Positions 18,830 to 28,700 of a stretch of DNA of 64,000 nucleotides are shown piece after piece (the first letter of the stretch is position 1; each line of letters starts with the position of its first letter). The position numbers and the translations under genes are program-made. Origin of the DNA: Eutreptiella sp. 'Long Island Sound 2002' (Eukaryota; Euglenozoa; Euglenophyceae; Eutreptiales; Eutreptiaceae); assembly GCA_964036045.1 (NCBI GenBank), contig OZ038378.1, positions 40,859,228 through 40,923,227 of the forward strand, given 5' to 3'. The notes under the pieces are model-generated. The model made no database searches, was not told the DNA's origin, and worked only from the letters and a program-made list of their open reading frames with translations.

Positions 18830-19735
18830 TCTCGCCCCATGCACTGTGCATGGGGACTCTTACTGCCGACAAGAGGCCAGGGTGGGGCGCTACGACACAA
18901 TGCGTAGCCGGGAATATTTAAGGGCCTTTGTGCCCTTAAACATAAATACCACCCGTGTCAGCAATGCATGTTGTTTGCTGGTTCGTGCCATTGTGCTGCG
19001 AAGCATGCCATGGAGAAGGGGCCACTGACGGCTACATGTCGCAAATGGCATGTTGGACATGGGCTAGTACCCCGAATAGCCAAACAAAGGAATACCAACG
19101 AGTGCCAAAGGCATGTCATGTGGCGGGAACACCGGGATTATGTGTGGTACGTGTGACATGGGAAGAAAAAGTTTTGGTGTAGGACCCACTGTTTTTCGTA
19201 CCCCCCCCCCCCAGGGGGGGGTCACCCCCGAAAAAAATATCCCACCCGGTATCAAAAACATTTTTCTTCCCCCCCCCGCCAGGTCACACCAAGTCCCGGT
19301 GCTTAGACAAGGCTGTGCTTGCACAAAGGGGCGGGGGGGTAAAGAGATCCAAAAAGACATGAAGAGAGGGGAAAAAGAGATGACACGATATGAACAGATG
19401 TGAAGCCTGGTACTCTAGCAAGTGTTCTGCATGTCCAGTGGCTGTTCAGTGGGTTGTCAGCAGACCAATTCAGTGGGTTGTCAGCAGACCAATACACAAG
19501 GGGAGGGGAGGGGGGGGGGGGTGCGTGGGGTCCTCTTGGGGCCCTGGCTCCAGCGACCCTCCCACATCAGAAAATTTCCTTGAAGGGGAGAGAGACTTGA
19601 TGATTACTAAAGGTTGGCTATTACCAACACTTCAGACCAAGTGGTGTCAGCTACAGCAAGTGCCCCGAATAGCCTACCCTCCATTTTCATTGAGATGGCT
19701 ATTACCTCGGCGTTAGCCTTACCTTCTCCGCCAGT
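18830..19735. other. no gene seen; poly-C palindromes and a 24-bp duplication
   Basis: A gtttttcgtac/C-run/G-run palindrome at about 19187-19230 resembles the one at about 16449-16490. At 19446-19494 the sequence ttcagtgggttgtcagcaga is tandemly duplicated. A G-rich stretch follows at about 19500-19525. Confidence 0.5.
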
Positions 19736-21980
19736 GTGCATCAAAAAAAGGCGTTGAAGGCTCTCAGGGTCCGGAAAACGATGCCTGAAAGACAGACCTT
19801 GGAGCTGCCCCATACCTCCCTGTCCTCAGTTTCGAATGCTGCAGCCGTAGACCCTCGGCACCGGGCACATGTCTGCAAAACAGGCCGTCCACAGGGTGTG
19901 CCACAAGATGGAGGACCTCAAAAACATATTGTCGACGCCATATTGGCAATTAACCTGTTGTCAGCACTTGCATCACCATTATTGTTCACCCCCGCACTCT
20001 CGCAGGCATGAAGAGGGATGGAACGGCTGTGGGCTACATTGGTGTAGGCACACACGGGCTCTGCACCAGCACCGGGCTAAGCAAGCAAAGTGTGGGAGGG
20101 CGGGGGGGGGGGAGGGGCGTCATCCTCGTCTCCATTTTGCGACAGAAAGGGTCAACCGGTCTTTGAATGGCCACTGATGAGCTTCTGGTCTGTGTTGTGT
20201 GCTGACGCACATCTACGCTCTGCCATACTCCGTCCGCATTTGTTCCTACATGTCTGCTTCCTTTTGACCCCTGCCTGGCTCTATCTTCTCGCTGCCTCTT
20301 ACGCACGCGAGTTTCTGGAAACTGCCCCCATTTTTGGTGTAGCCCAAAAACAAGGGCCTTTCCGAATGGTGTATGGTCTCCGAAGCGTCATCTGCAACAC
20401 CCCCCCAAACAGGGCTCACGCTGTGGGTGTCAGTCTCACCACATGTACCAGTCAGTGCGATGCACTACTCATTTTGGGCCACCAATGCCCCCTCGCCCCC
20501 CTTCCAGTCTGTCGCGCACAGTCCATACGCCTACCTGATCACTCCAAGAATGCCTTAGAACGGCTGACACATAGAAGGAGGAGGGGTATCCCCACCCCTT
20601 TTTTTGCACTTGACGGTGCCTGTGTCTGGCTGGCCCGGCCTGGGGGGTAGGCTCTTGCGCGCCGGATGTTTTTTTTTCGGGGGGCAGGCTGGGGGCCCAA
20701 ACCATGTTCATCACTCACGGACTGTGTACCGGGAGCAAACATCCCACTATTTACACAAGGTCCATCACAACTGCTGCTTTACATGTTGTTAAGCTCTGCA
20801 TCTACTGTTGCTTAGCGCCCATTGCTTTCATGTAAATCCCTGTGCACCTTGGACAATCACAGTTGCTCTTTTCAAATGCACTGCATAAATGCCTTTTCAC
20901 CTGAGCCAAGAGGACTGTTCATGTCAGGTGTCCCGTCTGATGATAGTGCCTGGGTACTGATGAAACGAAAATGAAAAGAAAAATTTGAAAAAGAAAAGTG
21001 CAAGGTGGACAGTGTTACAACACAAGTATAGACCACTTAAGTCTAGTCCAAGGTTGGGAATGTGTATGGTGGTGTAGTCAATGCTGGAGGTGTTCCTTTG
21101 GGCCGAGGAGCCGGTTCTGTTCACGTGAAAGTTGCTGCCGTGTGTACGTGTGTGGCGTATGTTCATTGTCGACCATGGTTAGTTGGTTGGTCTGTGGAGT
21201 TTGGTTTGTGCCGTAGCAGGGCAGTCATTAACAGCAGATAAGGACACTGAGCGTGGGCAGTGAGAGAAGAAAACAAGTTTGGCTGTGAAAGAGCACAGAC
21301 TGGGAAGCAAGATGTGATATCGGGCTGAAAAGTGTCGCACAGACTGTGAGGAACTGTCCATTGACGGAAAAGAGCACAGATAGAAAGGCAAATCTGCTGA
21401 AATAACCAAGCTGAAAACAGTCCCGGACTGATACAAGTATCAGCCTGCACTGTGTGGTGGACTCGTCGTGGAACACGTCCGGATTGCCATGGTAGGCGAG
21501 AGCAGACAGCGGAAAATATGGCTGATGTTGTGAAGCAATGTTTGGAATTTGGCAAGTGACAGGCTTTGCAGTAGGGCACACTGGAGCGGCTGTTAGTCAG
21601 CCGTAATGTTGCAAAGAAAAGTCTATTTAAGTGCGGCTGTTTATCAAGTTGGTGTGCTGCTACATCCACATGTCCACATGGTGCAGGGTAAGCGTCCCCG
21701 TCATGTGAATTCCACGGTCGAGGCATCGGCTCAGTCGCCCTTCGTCTTTCGGCAACTGATAAGCCCAGTCATGACACTGAGGGCACCAATATCCTCCTGG
21801 TGACCATCGCATCTGATGGGTGACCATGGTGGACAGAATGGCAAAAGTCTTGAAATATGGCTGATGTTCGCACCACAGTTGCACCCCAGAGCCCTACCGA
21901 GCACAGATGCAGCCTTGTGCAGGGCGGTCGTGAAGGAACCCCTTTTTACTTTTGCTAAGGACCGCCCTTAAGTACTGCCC
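19736..21980. other. no confident gene; possible decayed ORF pieces
   Basis: Short protein-like pieces occur at about 19740-19960 in two frames (PERQTLELPHTSLSSVSN, then SAKQAVHRVCHKMEDLKNI), suggesting a frameshifted remnant. The rest has Cys/Ser/Pro-rich frames on both strands that I cannot defend as coding. Confidence 0.3.
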
Positions 21981-21987
21981 CCAGGGA

Positions 21988-22170
21988 CCACCAACCGCCA
22001 ACTGCCAACCGCTGCCAACGGCCACCAACCGCCAACCGCTGCAAACCGCCACCGACCGCCAACCACCAACCACCAACCCCCACCAACAAACAAATGCCAA
22101 CCACCAACCACCACTAACCGCCGCCAACGGCCAACGGCCAACGGCCAACGGCCAATCGCCACCAACCATG
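21988..22170. repeat. CCAACNG short tandem repeat
   Basis: A run of 6-7 bp units such as ccaaccg, ccaacgg and ccaccaa ends in four perfect ccaacgg-type units near 22125-22155. It is strongly C-over-G skewed on the plus strand. Confidence 0.85.
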
Positions 22171-22378
22171 GTTGAGCATATGAGCTACACGCAGTCTTTT
22201 TGCAAAACTGCAGTTTTGGAACACCACCCTGACTTTGCCGTGGCGGCACAAATCAATGGAGGAGTGACGCCAGCAGGGAGGGCCCTGGGAAACAGTGAGT
22301 CAGGGTTGAGAGGAGAGAACAGCGACACCGGGTCCAGTAGTCTGCAAGCTGGGCACCAGGGTTCACAGATGAATGAGC

Positions 22379-22864
22379 TTAGCAGTGCTTTGTAGGTTCT
22401 TGCTCAGGAGAGCCAGCATGAGGAAACACCAGTTGGCGGCTTGTTGAGGCTGTAGCTTGGCAGCGCAAGGGGATGGGGTGAACGGGGGAAGAGAATTGGA
22501 AAGACGTCGGGATTGGCGCCGGGCTAGCGCTTGGTGTGACACAAGCTTGCGATGGGCCTGGAGTCCACATTGTTGTTGGAGAAGACGGCTGGGTTGTGGT
22601 CGGGGACTTCGCATCAGAAACCGGGCTGCAGAAAGCCATGATGTTAGCTTTGTGCATAAGGAAGTGGAAGGAATCCGCAGAAAATTGGCCAAGCTCTTTG
22701 ATTTGTACCCCTAGTTCGCTGTCGACGACAGAAAGGGACTCAAAGTTGTATTCGAGCAACAGAAGCTCCGTCGCGGCAGCAAAAAAGGCTAAAGTGATAG
22801 GACATTGTGGAGCAGCAGTTTGACTGCGGGAAAAGGTGGGATCTACTGTCTTGAATCGTTTCAA
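22379..22864 (-). CDS. unidentified minus-strand ORF (low confidence)
   Basis: The frame includes ITLAFFAAATELLLLEYNF, ESLSVVDSELGVQIKELGQ and FSADSFHFLMHKANI, then a Ser/Thr/Pro-rich tail. The tail may not be coding, and the opposite strand also has a fairly protein-like frame over part of the same stretch. It could be an exon of the gene starting at 23596, but I found no clean splice pair. Confidence 0.25.
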   Translation of the reverse strand: MKRFKTVDPTFSRSQTAAPQCPITLAFFAAATELLLLEYNFESLSVVDSELGVQIKELGQFSADSFHFLMHKANIMAFCSPVSDAKSPTTTQPSSPTTMWTPGPSQACVTPSASPAPIPTSFQFSSPVHPIPLRCQATASTSRQLVFPHAGSPEQEPTKHC

Positions 22865-23248
22865 AACCCTCGAGGTGGTTGGCGGATGGAGTTCCTATTC
22901 TGTCTCCCCGCTTTTGGACAATCCGGCAAAAGATATGGCGGAAATGATGTGATTTATCAGTGTAAAGCAGCAAATATCAAGGATGGCATATCTCTCGGGT
23001 GCAGTTCAGAATGTGCCAATTCGGTGGGTTTTGGCACTTTTTCCAGAATTTCTGAACTTTTGGTCCAATGCGCCAAAATATCGTTGGGTATACTTTTTGA
23101 AATCTGTGAGAAAAGGCCGTTTCAGAAATGTCTGGGTCAGGGGGGGTGCGTGGTCACATTTTTGAGCACAGAGCAGCCAATGGGACGATGTTCACAAAAC
23201 GTGCACCGCACAGTTTGGACCACTCATTGTTCCGAGTCCGAATCGTTG

Positions 23249-23596
23249 TCATTGTTGCCCCTCTCCACCAGGGCTGGGACCCCATTCGGGCAGACATCCC
23301 CATGTTTGTGAATGGGAACATATTTCTTCAATTTCCCCCAATCTTGCAGCCTGCGTGCCTTCACAGGCACCCAGCCTGTATTGAGCCTCAGCGGACGTCA
23401 AAATCTGGTGCTCGTTGTGGGTGCATGCGGTTTGTTGTGAACCGGCTGTGCGAGCCTTTTTTGCTTTGCTACGGGACATCTGGCGAGTAACTTGAACCCA
23501 GTTTGCACCCCCAGAGCGTGCCCTTTTGCGAACCAAGGGTTTCTGTGGTGCATTTGGGGATGCAACATCGCGTGGCGTGAATTTGTATGAAGACAT
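23249..23596 (-). CDS. unidentified minus-strand ORF with good start context
   Basis: The ATG at 23596 lies in GCCACCATGTC, close to an ideal eukaryotic context. The protein begins MSSYKFTPRDVASPNAPQK, continues with PLVRKRARSGGANWVQVTR and MSRSKAKKARTAGSQQ (very basic, nuclear-signal-like), then AEAQYRLGACEGTQAARLG. There is no stop for 115 codons. The last codons are Gly/Pro-rich, so a donor may lie before 23249. No domain is recognised. It sits on the opposite strand inside the second large TPR intron. Confidence 0.4.
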   Translation of the reverse strand: MSSYKFTPRDVASPNAPQKPLVRKRARSGGANWVQVTRQMSRSKAKKARTAGSQQTACTHNEHQILTSAEAQYRLGACEGTQAARLGEIEEICSHSQTWGCLPEWGPSPGGEGQQ

Positions 23597-24127
23597 GGTG
23601 GCTGCCTGTTGACAAAAGGAGGTAGCAAGGAACACAGGCACTGCCCAAAACGGGCGAAAATCTTAAACATATCGTCAGTACAACATGCAGACCCAGGGTC
23701 TTCCAAGTAGCCCTTTTCAAAGGCTTTCCGAATATACCCCACGTACCCCTACCTCCGGAACACTCAGTGGGCACAAATGAGGCAACAATGGCACCGACCC
23801 CCAAAAACCCACCGAGTGGGCACAAAACTCAACGGCACCAAGAGAGAAACCAGATTTCAATTGTCAAAAAAATCTGGCGCTTGGTGTTTGGAGGGGTGCC
23901 CCCCCCCCCTGGCCCCCTCCCCACCCCCTCTGGACCCGGACTGTATGGTGTGCAAAAACGAAATTTGCCTAACAAAAATTGCTTCGGGCCGTTTTTGGTG
24001 CACCGGTGGGTTCCAGACCCCCCCCTTCTCTTCCACTACACGCTTGGCGGGCCCCCTCTCCTTCCAATACATCGCTAGTGGGACCTGAACACCTCCCTTG
24101 GAATGCAGCAAACGTGTTGTGTTGCAG

Positions 24128-24269
24128 GTACTGTGAGAAGGCCCTCTCCATTATGCTGCGGCTGAACCTGATGGACCAACTTCCAACGTCGTACCTGAAC
24201 ATCTGCGCACTGTACTCGGCGCTGGGCATGCACAAGGAGGCCGTCAAGCATGGGATCCTCGCACTGCAG
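24128..24269 (+). CDS. TPR protein gene, internal exon (47 codons)
   Basis: The acceptor gtgttgcag ends at 24127. The opening G completes the AAG codon left by the exon at 15320 (phase 2), and the frame continues YCEKALSIMLRLNLMDQLP, TSYLNICALYSALGMHKEA and VKHGILALQ. This finishes one TPR and supplies a second (small residue-Leu-Ala pattern, Gly-Met turn, Ala-Val...Ala-Leu in helix B). The frame reaches CAG at 24267-24269. The next bases are GCATCT, so the donor appears to be GC, not GT. Phase 0 here matches the next exon at 26515. Confidence 0.75.
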
Positions 24270-25980
24270 GCATCTCCGCCTCTCCATCACAGCTCCCCTG
24301 TGTCTGTACGATATGCGCACCACATTGCTTCCACACCTGTAATCTGTGTACCTCATGCGCACCACATCTATTCGACCTGTGTCCCACATGTGCACCACAA
24401 TGTACGAACCAGATGGTGGGATGGCGCACCCAGGGATGCATAGCCCCCCCTTTCTCAATCTGGGGGGAAGAGGTACAGCTGAAGCGGGTGCTGTCTCGCC
24501 TGGGGGTGGTGGGCAACCAGGAGGCAGAGAGTCTGGTGGAGAGAGGCCGTATGATGGACACCAACAATGGTTGGCCACCTACGAAGCGACTCAGAGTACA
24601 TCAGGAGTGGGAAGAGTTGGGGCTGCAGGATATGTCATCTCCCAACCGGGAGGCGTGAGATTGGGGAGGCTCAAGCTCCTCCAGTGATGCAGAATTGGGG
24701 TCAGGCAGCGATGACAATACACTGTTCAGTACCGTTGTCGGCGAAAGGGCGAGGGAGAGCGAAGCGGTGTTGAGAGGGTGGGGTTCGGTCTATGGTACAG
24801 ATGTCAGTGATACGAGAGGCATGAAACACAGGAGGATAATCAAGATATCCGGAGTAAGCTATGGTGGCGCCCAATGGCGCCTTGCTGACATTTGTGTAGG
24901 CGCCTGATGGCGCTTTGCTGACATTCTTGGACACTCATCTCGGTGCCTTGCTGGACAGCGTATTGAGTTTCATGCTGGAGTAATTCTGGAGGGTGACGGT
25001 GCCTTGCTCAAGAACGTGTCTTGCGGATGCACCACATGATACCTGAAGTACAGTTATGTATGCCAGAGTATTTCTGGAGGTGCCTGACAGAGGCCCAGGC
25101 ACGCTGGTGTGGGCTCTCAAGTAAGGGCCGTCCACCGGTCACCAGCTTGGGGACGAGGTGCAGGGCTCTTTTTAACAACTCAGCACCACCAGGGGGACTG
25201 GGGGTGGGGGGGTCCCCCCCCCCCTTGAAAAGATTGGGCCAAATTTTCTTCCAGGCCTCCGGCCAATCAAAAATTTTCTCTGGTGCGTTCGGCGCCACTG
25301 ATTTTAGAGCAGTTTTACCACTGCTCACGATTATAGCTACTTCCCCCCCCCCCTTGCGTCCACTCCCCTACCGGCGCTGACAGGCTTCACATCCCCTTAG
25401 AACGTAAAATTTGGAGGGTGCTCTCCACCATATCTGATGTGAGAAGTTATAACACAGGGGCAGGGTGGTGCTGATTCACCACCTTGGGGAGACCTGTCAG
25501 CGGGTCCAACACCGCTACGCAGCTCCCTGTCGCCTTTGAGAATGGCGTGTCAAACCACGGGGTCACGGTGCCATGGCCATGAGACTCCCAGGCGGAAGGG
25601 GTGCACAGACGTCGGCGTGCCGTCATCATCGAATGGCAAATGGCAACACAGTCACAGCGGGGAACTCAGGGCAATCTGGCAGTCGCAGGACTGTTCAACC
25701 ATTTCGAGAGCGCCCCCTGCACCTCTGTGTGCTGCACTTCCTTCCCCCATGCCGTGTGTACCGGGGGTACACAGTCACACGCCCTCCCTGTCTCCGCAGT
25801 CCTGGCGTGATGGTACTCTTCGCCTGTGTTCGGCGAGTGTTCCCAGAGATCCCAGTGATCTTGGAGAAACAGCAGCCAGTCCCAGGCGTGACGGTACTCT
25901 TGTGGGGTACTCGGTGAGCCTGGTGGGATGGCACGAGCTGAGACTATGGGCCGAGGGTTGAGGGTGAGTACCGAGGGGTT
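24270..25980. other. intronic; short repeats, one doubtful ORF
   Basis: A plus-strand frame at about 24475-24655 (VQLKRVLSRLGVVGNQEAES) could be a skipped exon but has no matching phase evidence. Duplicated pieces lie at about 24858-24925 (tggcgccttgctgacattt) and at 25799-25916 (gtcctggcgtgatggtactc, 86 bp apart). Poly-C runs lie near 25208 and 25343. No other gene seen. Confidence 0.35.
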
Positions 25981-25983
25981 CAC

Positions 25984-26036
25984 ATGGCCGAGTTGTCATG
26001 CACATTACACATGAACCACAGGTCCCTGGTTTGAAC
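25984..26036 (+). promoter_or_regulatory. solitary tRNA-like module
   Basis: Atggccgagttgtcatgc (A-box-like) and ggtttgaacccc (B-box-like) are about 35 bp apart. The stems do not pair well, so it is a tRNA-derived remnant at best. The A box resembles those of the paired modules in the TIR elements. Confidence 0.35.
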
Positions 26037-26514
26037 CCCGCTGGGCACAGGAAGTAGATGCGGCTTGCCTTGGCACAGCTCAAAATGCAACCGCTCCCTT
26101 CGCCCTTTTGTGCATATTGCTTTTGCCTTCATTTTGAGTCTGCGCAGGAACGCACAGCAATCCTAGGTGCTAGGGTGTCGGTGACCCCGCGAGCCGGAAG
26201 GGGCGCTGCGAGGGATAAAAGGGAGGAGGGTCATTTAAACCTAACTTTACGCTGGAGCTCAGAGCACGCCCGAGCACTTTGCTTTTACCTTTACCAACTC
26301 AGGTAGACTTCGCAACCTCCGTTATGACCATGTTTTTTGTTTTGGCGTGAAGGAGCGCCCTGACGGAGCGCCCAAAAGCAACGCCCAACCACTGTTGATT
26401 ACCCCCCAACTGCCGTGGGCCACCACCAAACCGCCGCGACTGAGTGTATGGTGAATTAGGGAGTGCCCTGGCCAGCACCTGACGCACGTTTGTTCCGCAC
26501 TTGTGTTCCTGCAG

Positions 26515-26796
26515 ATCCTGCGGGAGCTGGTGCACAACCTACAGAAAGGGGGGATGCCTTACGGCCCCCACGGCCCCGATTCCGGGGCCCTGCCCAGCAT
26601 TCCGGACCCGGCGGTGCTGCCCAACGCCGAGGAACAGCCGTCCAAGCCCCCGGCGATGTACACCTCGATGCTCCTCAATCTCAGCCACGTCCCCAACATC
26701 GACATGGTGCCCTCGGACCCCGACGTCGTGAGCGACCCTCTGACGCTCTACGGCACGCAGCTTGGGATTACGTACTTTAACATTGCGGTCGAGCAG
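26515..26796 (+). CDS. TPR protein gene, internal exon (94 codons)
   Basis: The acceptor ttgtgttcctgcag ends at 26514 and the exon opens in phase 0 as ILRELVHNLQKGGMPYG, continuing helix B of the TPR begun in the previous exon. A Pro-rich loop (SIPDPAVLPNAEEQPSK) follows, then AMYTSMLLNLSHVPNID and LTLYGTQLGITYFNIAVEQ, the latter like helix A of a further TPR. The donor is CAG/GTCTGG at 26797, phase 0. The next exon was not found in the window, so the gene continues beyond 26796, possibly past the minisatellite. Confidence 0.75.
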
Positions 26797-27594
26797 GTCT
26801 GGCCCCAGGGCCCGTGCTCCTCTGTGTTAGTCTGTGGCGAGCCCCTGTGTGCCCCCCCTTCCTGTGCCTCTGTGCCCTGCCTGTGCCTCTGCCCTCCCCT
26901 TATGGCCTTTTTTCCTGCCATCATCTGCTGCCCAAACTTCTGAGGTATCACCCATGCATTACTGGATGAGGACAACCACAATCCCCTGTGCACTGCCCCT
27001 TCCCCTACTGTACTGTGTCTCCCCGCCCCCCCCTGTGCACTGCCGCCCCCCTTCCCCTGTGCACTGCCCCTGCCCCCTTGTGCACTGCCCCTTCCCCCCT
27101 GTGCAACCCCCCGCGTACTCACCCCCGTGTACCCAGCCAGCCCAAACTTAAGCCACCACAAAGCGAGGGTGCTGGCCTTGGGCTGCCCCCCTTGGGGGCC
27201 AGCAAGCAGGGGGGACGGCTTTTGCTGCCCCCCCCCCCCACCAAGAGAGCCCCAGGGGAGGAAGAGAGTGGGAGGCAGACCCCCAACAAGAGGGGCAACC
27301 CCCCCCCCCCCCCATTTCAGCGACCGAATTCGCCGAAATCTTCTGCCGAATTGTTGGGTTTCTGGCTTCTGCCGAAATGTTCTACCGATTTGTTGGGTTT
27401 CTGCATTTCGGGGTTGCAGTGGGGTAACAGTGGGGTTGCATGACAGCACGTGACATGTGAGTGCATCATGAAATGGGATCCCCATCTCATGTTTTTCATG
27501 TCCGTTGTCCAGATTGACACTATGAAATGTGTTTTTGCTGCCCTCAAAAAGGCATGTCTCTGGTCCCCTGGGATTCGTTGTCCCCCGCTGATCA
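26797..27594. other. intronic; C-rich, no gene seen
   Basis: C-rich low-complexity sequence holds several gtgcactgcccc-type units at 26985-27110, poly-C runs at about 27230 and 27300, and a short duplicated piece (ttctgccgaa(a/t)tgttggg and kin) at 27340-27400. Confidence 0.45.
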
Positions 27595-27901
27595 AAATCA
27601 CCTCGAAGAGAGGTTGTTAGATCAAGCGCAGGCGCGGGCGTCATATTTTTTGGGGTCATTCGCGTAGCATACCCCAAGGCATGATATTGGATGTCCAACC
27701 CCTTGTAAAATCATTATTTTGCCCAATAAGACAATCCCCCAATGGATTTTTTGATTTTGAGGCCTCTACCCCCTAAAACTGGATATCACTTTTTTGAGGG
27801 GGGGGTGGGGGGAGGTGGGGGTGGGGGATGGGGGGGGGGTCAAAAGTTTTTGCTTAATAGGCTACAAGCAGTGGGGACGCACACTGCTGGTAACACATGC
27901 A

Positions 27902-27958
27902 GCGGTCCAATGGTAATGCAGCGGATGCCAAACATGCAGGCGTCGGTTCGAATCCTGG
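27902..27958 (+). promoter_or_regulatory. tRNA-like A/B-box module, plus strand (copy 2)
   Basis: Gcggtccaatggtaatgc and ggttcgaatcctgg are spaced as A and B boxes. Stems are not conserved. Confidence 0.55.
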
Positions 27959-28007
27959 TGTGCTCATTTTCGCCGCCGCCGGCGGCGGCGCCAAAGTGGC
28001 GGGAGTG

Positions 28008-28063
28008 GGGTTCGAACTGCCGATCGCATGTACGCCAGTTGGCTGCATTACCACTCGGCCACT
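28008..28063 (-). promoter_or_regulatory. tRNA-like A/B-box module, minus strand (copy 2)
   Basis: On the minus strand, gtggccgagtggtaatgc precedes gcagttcgaacccc, facing the plus-strand module across a GC palindrome. Confidence 0.55.
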
Positions 28064-28435
28064 GCTTGGATCACGGTCAAAGGCCTCCCTGTTGCTTGGG
28101 GCCGCATCTGCCACTGACAAAAAACCCAAACTGTGTGTATCTGTCTGACTGCCTGCTTGCTGGCTCAGGGACTGATGGGCTGACTGTCAACCTCTCTTCG
28201 AGGTGCACTGCCGAAGGCAATAGAATTTTCTGTGGGACAAGTACCCTGAAAGCTGGTCAGGGTGCAGTTTGCGATTTCTGTGTTCACTCTGCACGCCCCA
28301 GTTCGATCTTCAATCGGCGTTCTTGTGGCGCCTTGTCATCAGCCCCCCAATCAGTGGATTCTGGGCTGCATGTGCCTTTAGTTGTGTCTGGTGCAGCCAC
28401 GTCTTTGGCCACAGAGTCAGTGGAAGCTGGGGTTA

Positions 28436-28585
28436 TCTGTGTGCATTCGTCTTCTTGTGCCAGGCTTTGTTGGTGAGCAGTGCATTTTCCCCATGAAATT
28501 GACCACTCCAAGGCCGGTGATGTTCTAATGGGAAGTCTGTGTGCATTCATCTTCTTCCGGCAGGCTTTGTTTGTGCATTGAAAAC
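28436..28585. repeat. direct repeat of about 45 bp
   Basis: Tgtgtgcattcgtcttcttg, then tgccaggctttgttggtg, recurs about 100 bp later as tgtgtgcattcatcttcttc and cggcaggctttgtttgtg. Confidence 0.7.
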
Positions 28586-28621
28586 CATTTTTTTCATTAG
28601 GACCGGTGACGAAAGGTGCAA

Positions 28622-28700
28622 AGAAAGGTGACAATGGGAATTGAACCACCACCATCTAGGTTGTGAACCAAGGCATATACCATTGGACCACTGCTTGACA
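28622..28700 (-). other. tRNA-like remnant with CAC in the anticodon position
   Basis: The minus strand reads agcagtggtccaatggtata (A-box-like), an anticodon-arm-like ttggttcacaacctag with loop TTCACAA, and ggtggttcaattcc (B-box-like). The T-arm pairs over only two base pairs and the acceptor stem is not evident. This is a tRNA-derived element or tRNA pseudogene, not a confident tRNA gene. Confidence 0.35.

Larger units (their letters stand above)
27595..28228. mobile_element. TIR element with convergent tRNA-like modules, copy 2
   Basis: Terminal inverted repeats are perfect over 18 bp: cacctcgaagagaggttg (27599-27616) and its reverse complement (28188-28205). Outside them both copies share aaat on the left and cactgccgaaggcaatag plus aattt on the right. 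The interior matches copy 1 in order and largely in sequence, with a 10-nt gccgccgccggcggcggc-type palindrome between the tRNA-like modules. No ORF. The two copies give a length of 631-634 bp. Confidence 0.75.

Noticed and set aside
21163-21726. 187-codon minus-strand ORF
   Set aside because: Cys/Ser/Phe/Gln-rich text without regular patterning and no splice or start context.
28622-28700. tRNA-Val(CAC)
   Set aside because: The loop TTCACAA fits, but the T-arm has only two good pairs and no acceptor stem is visible.
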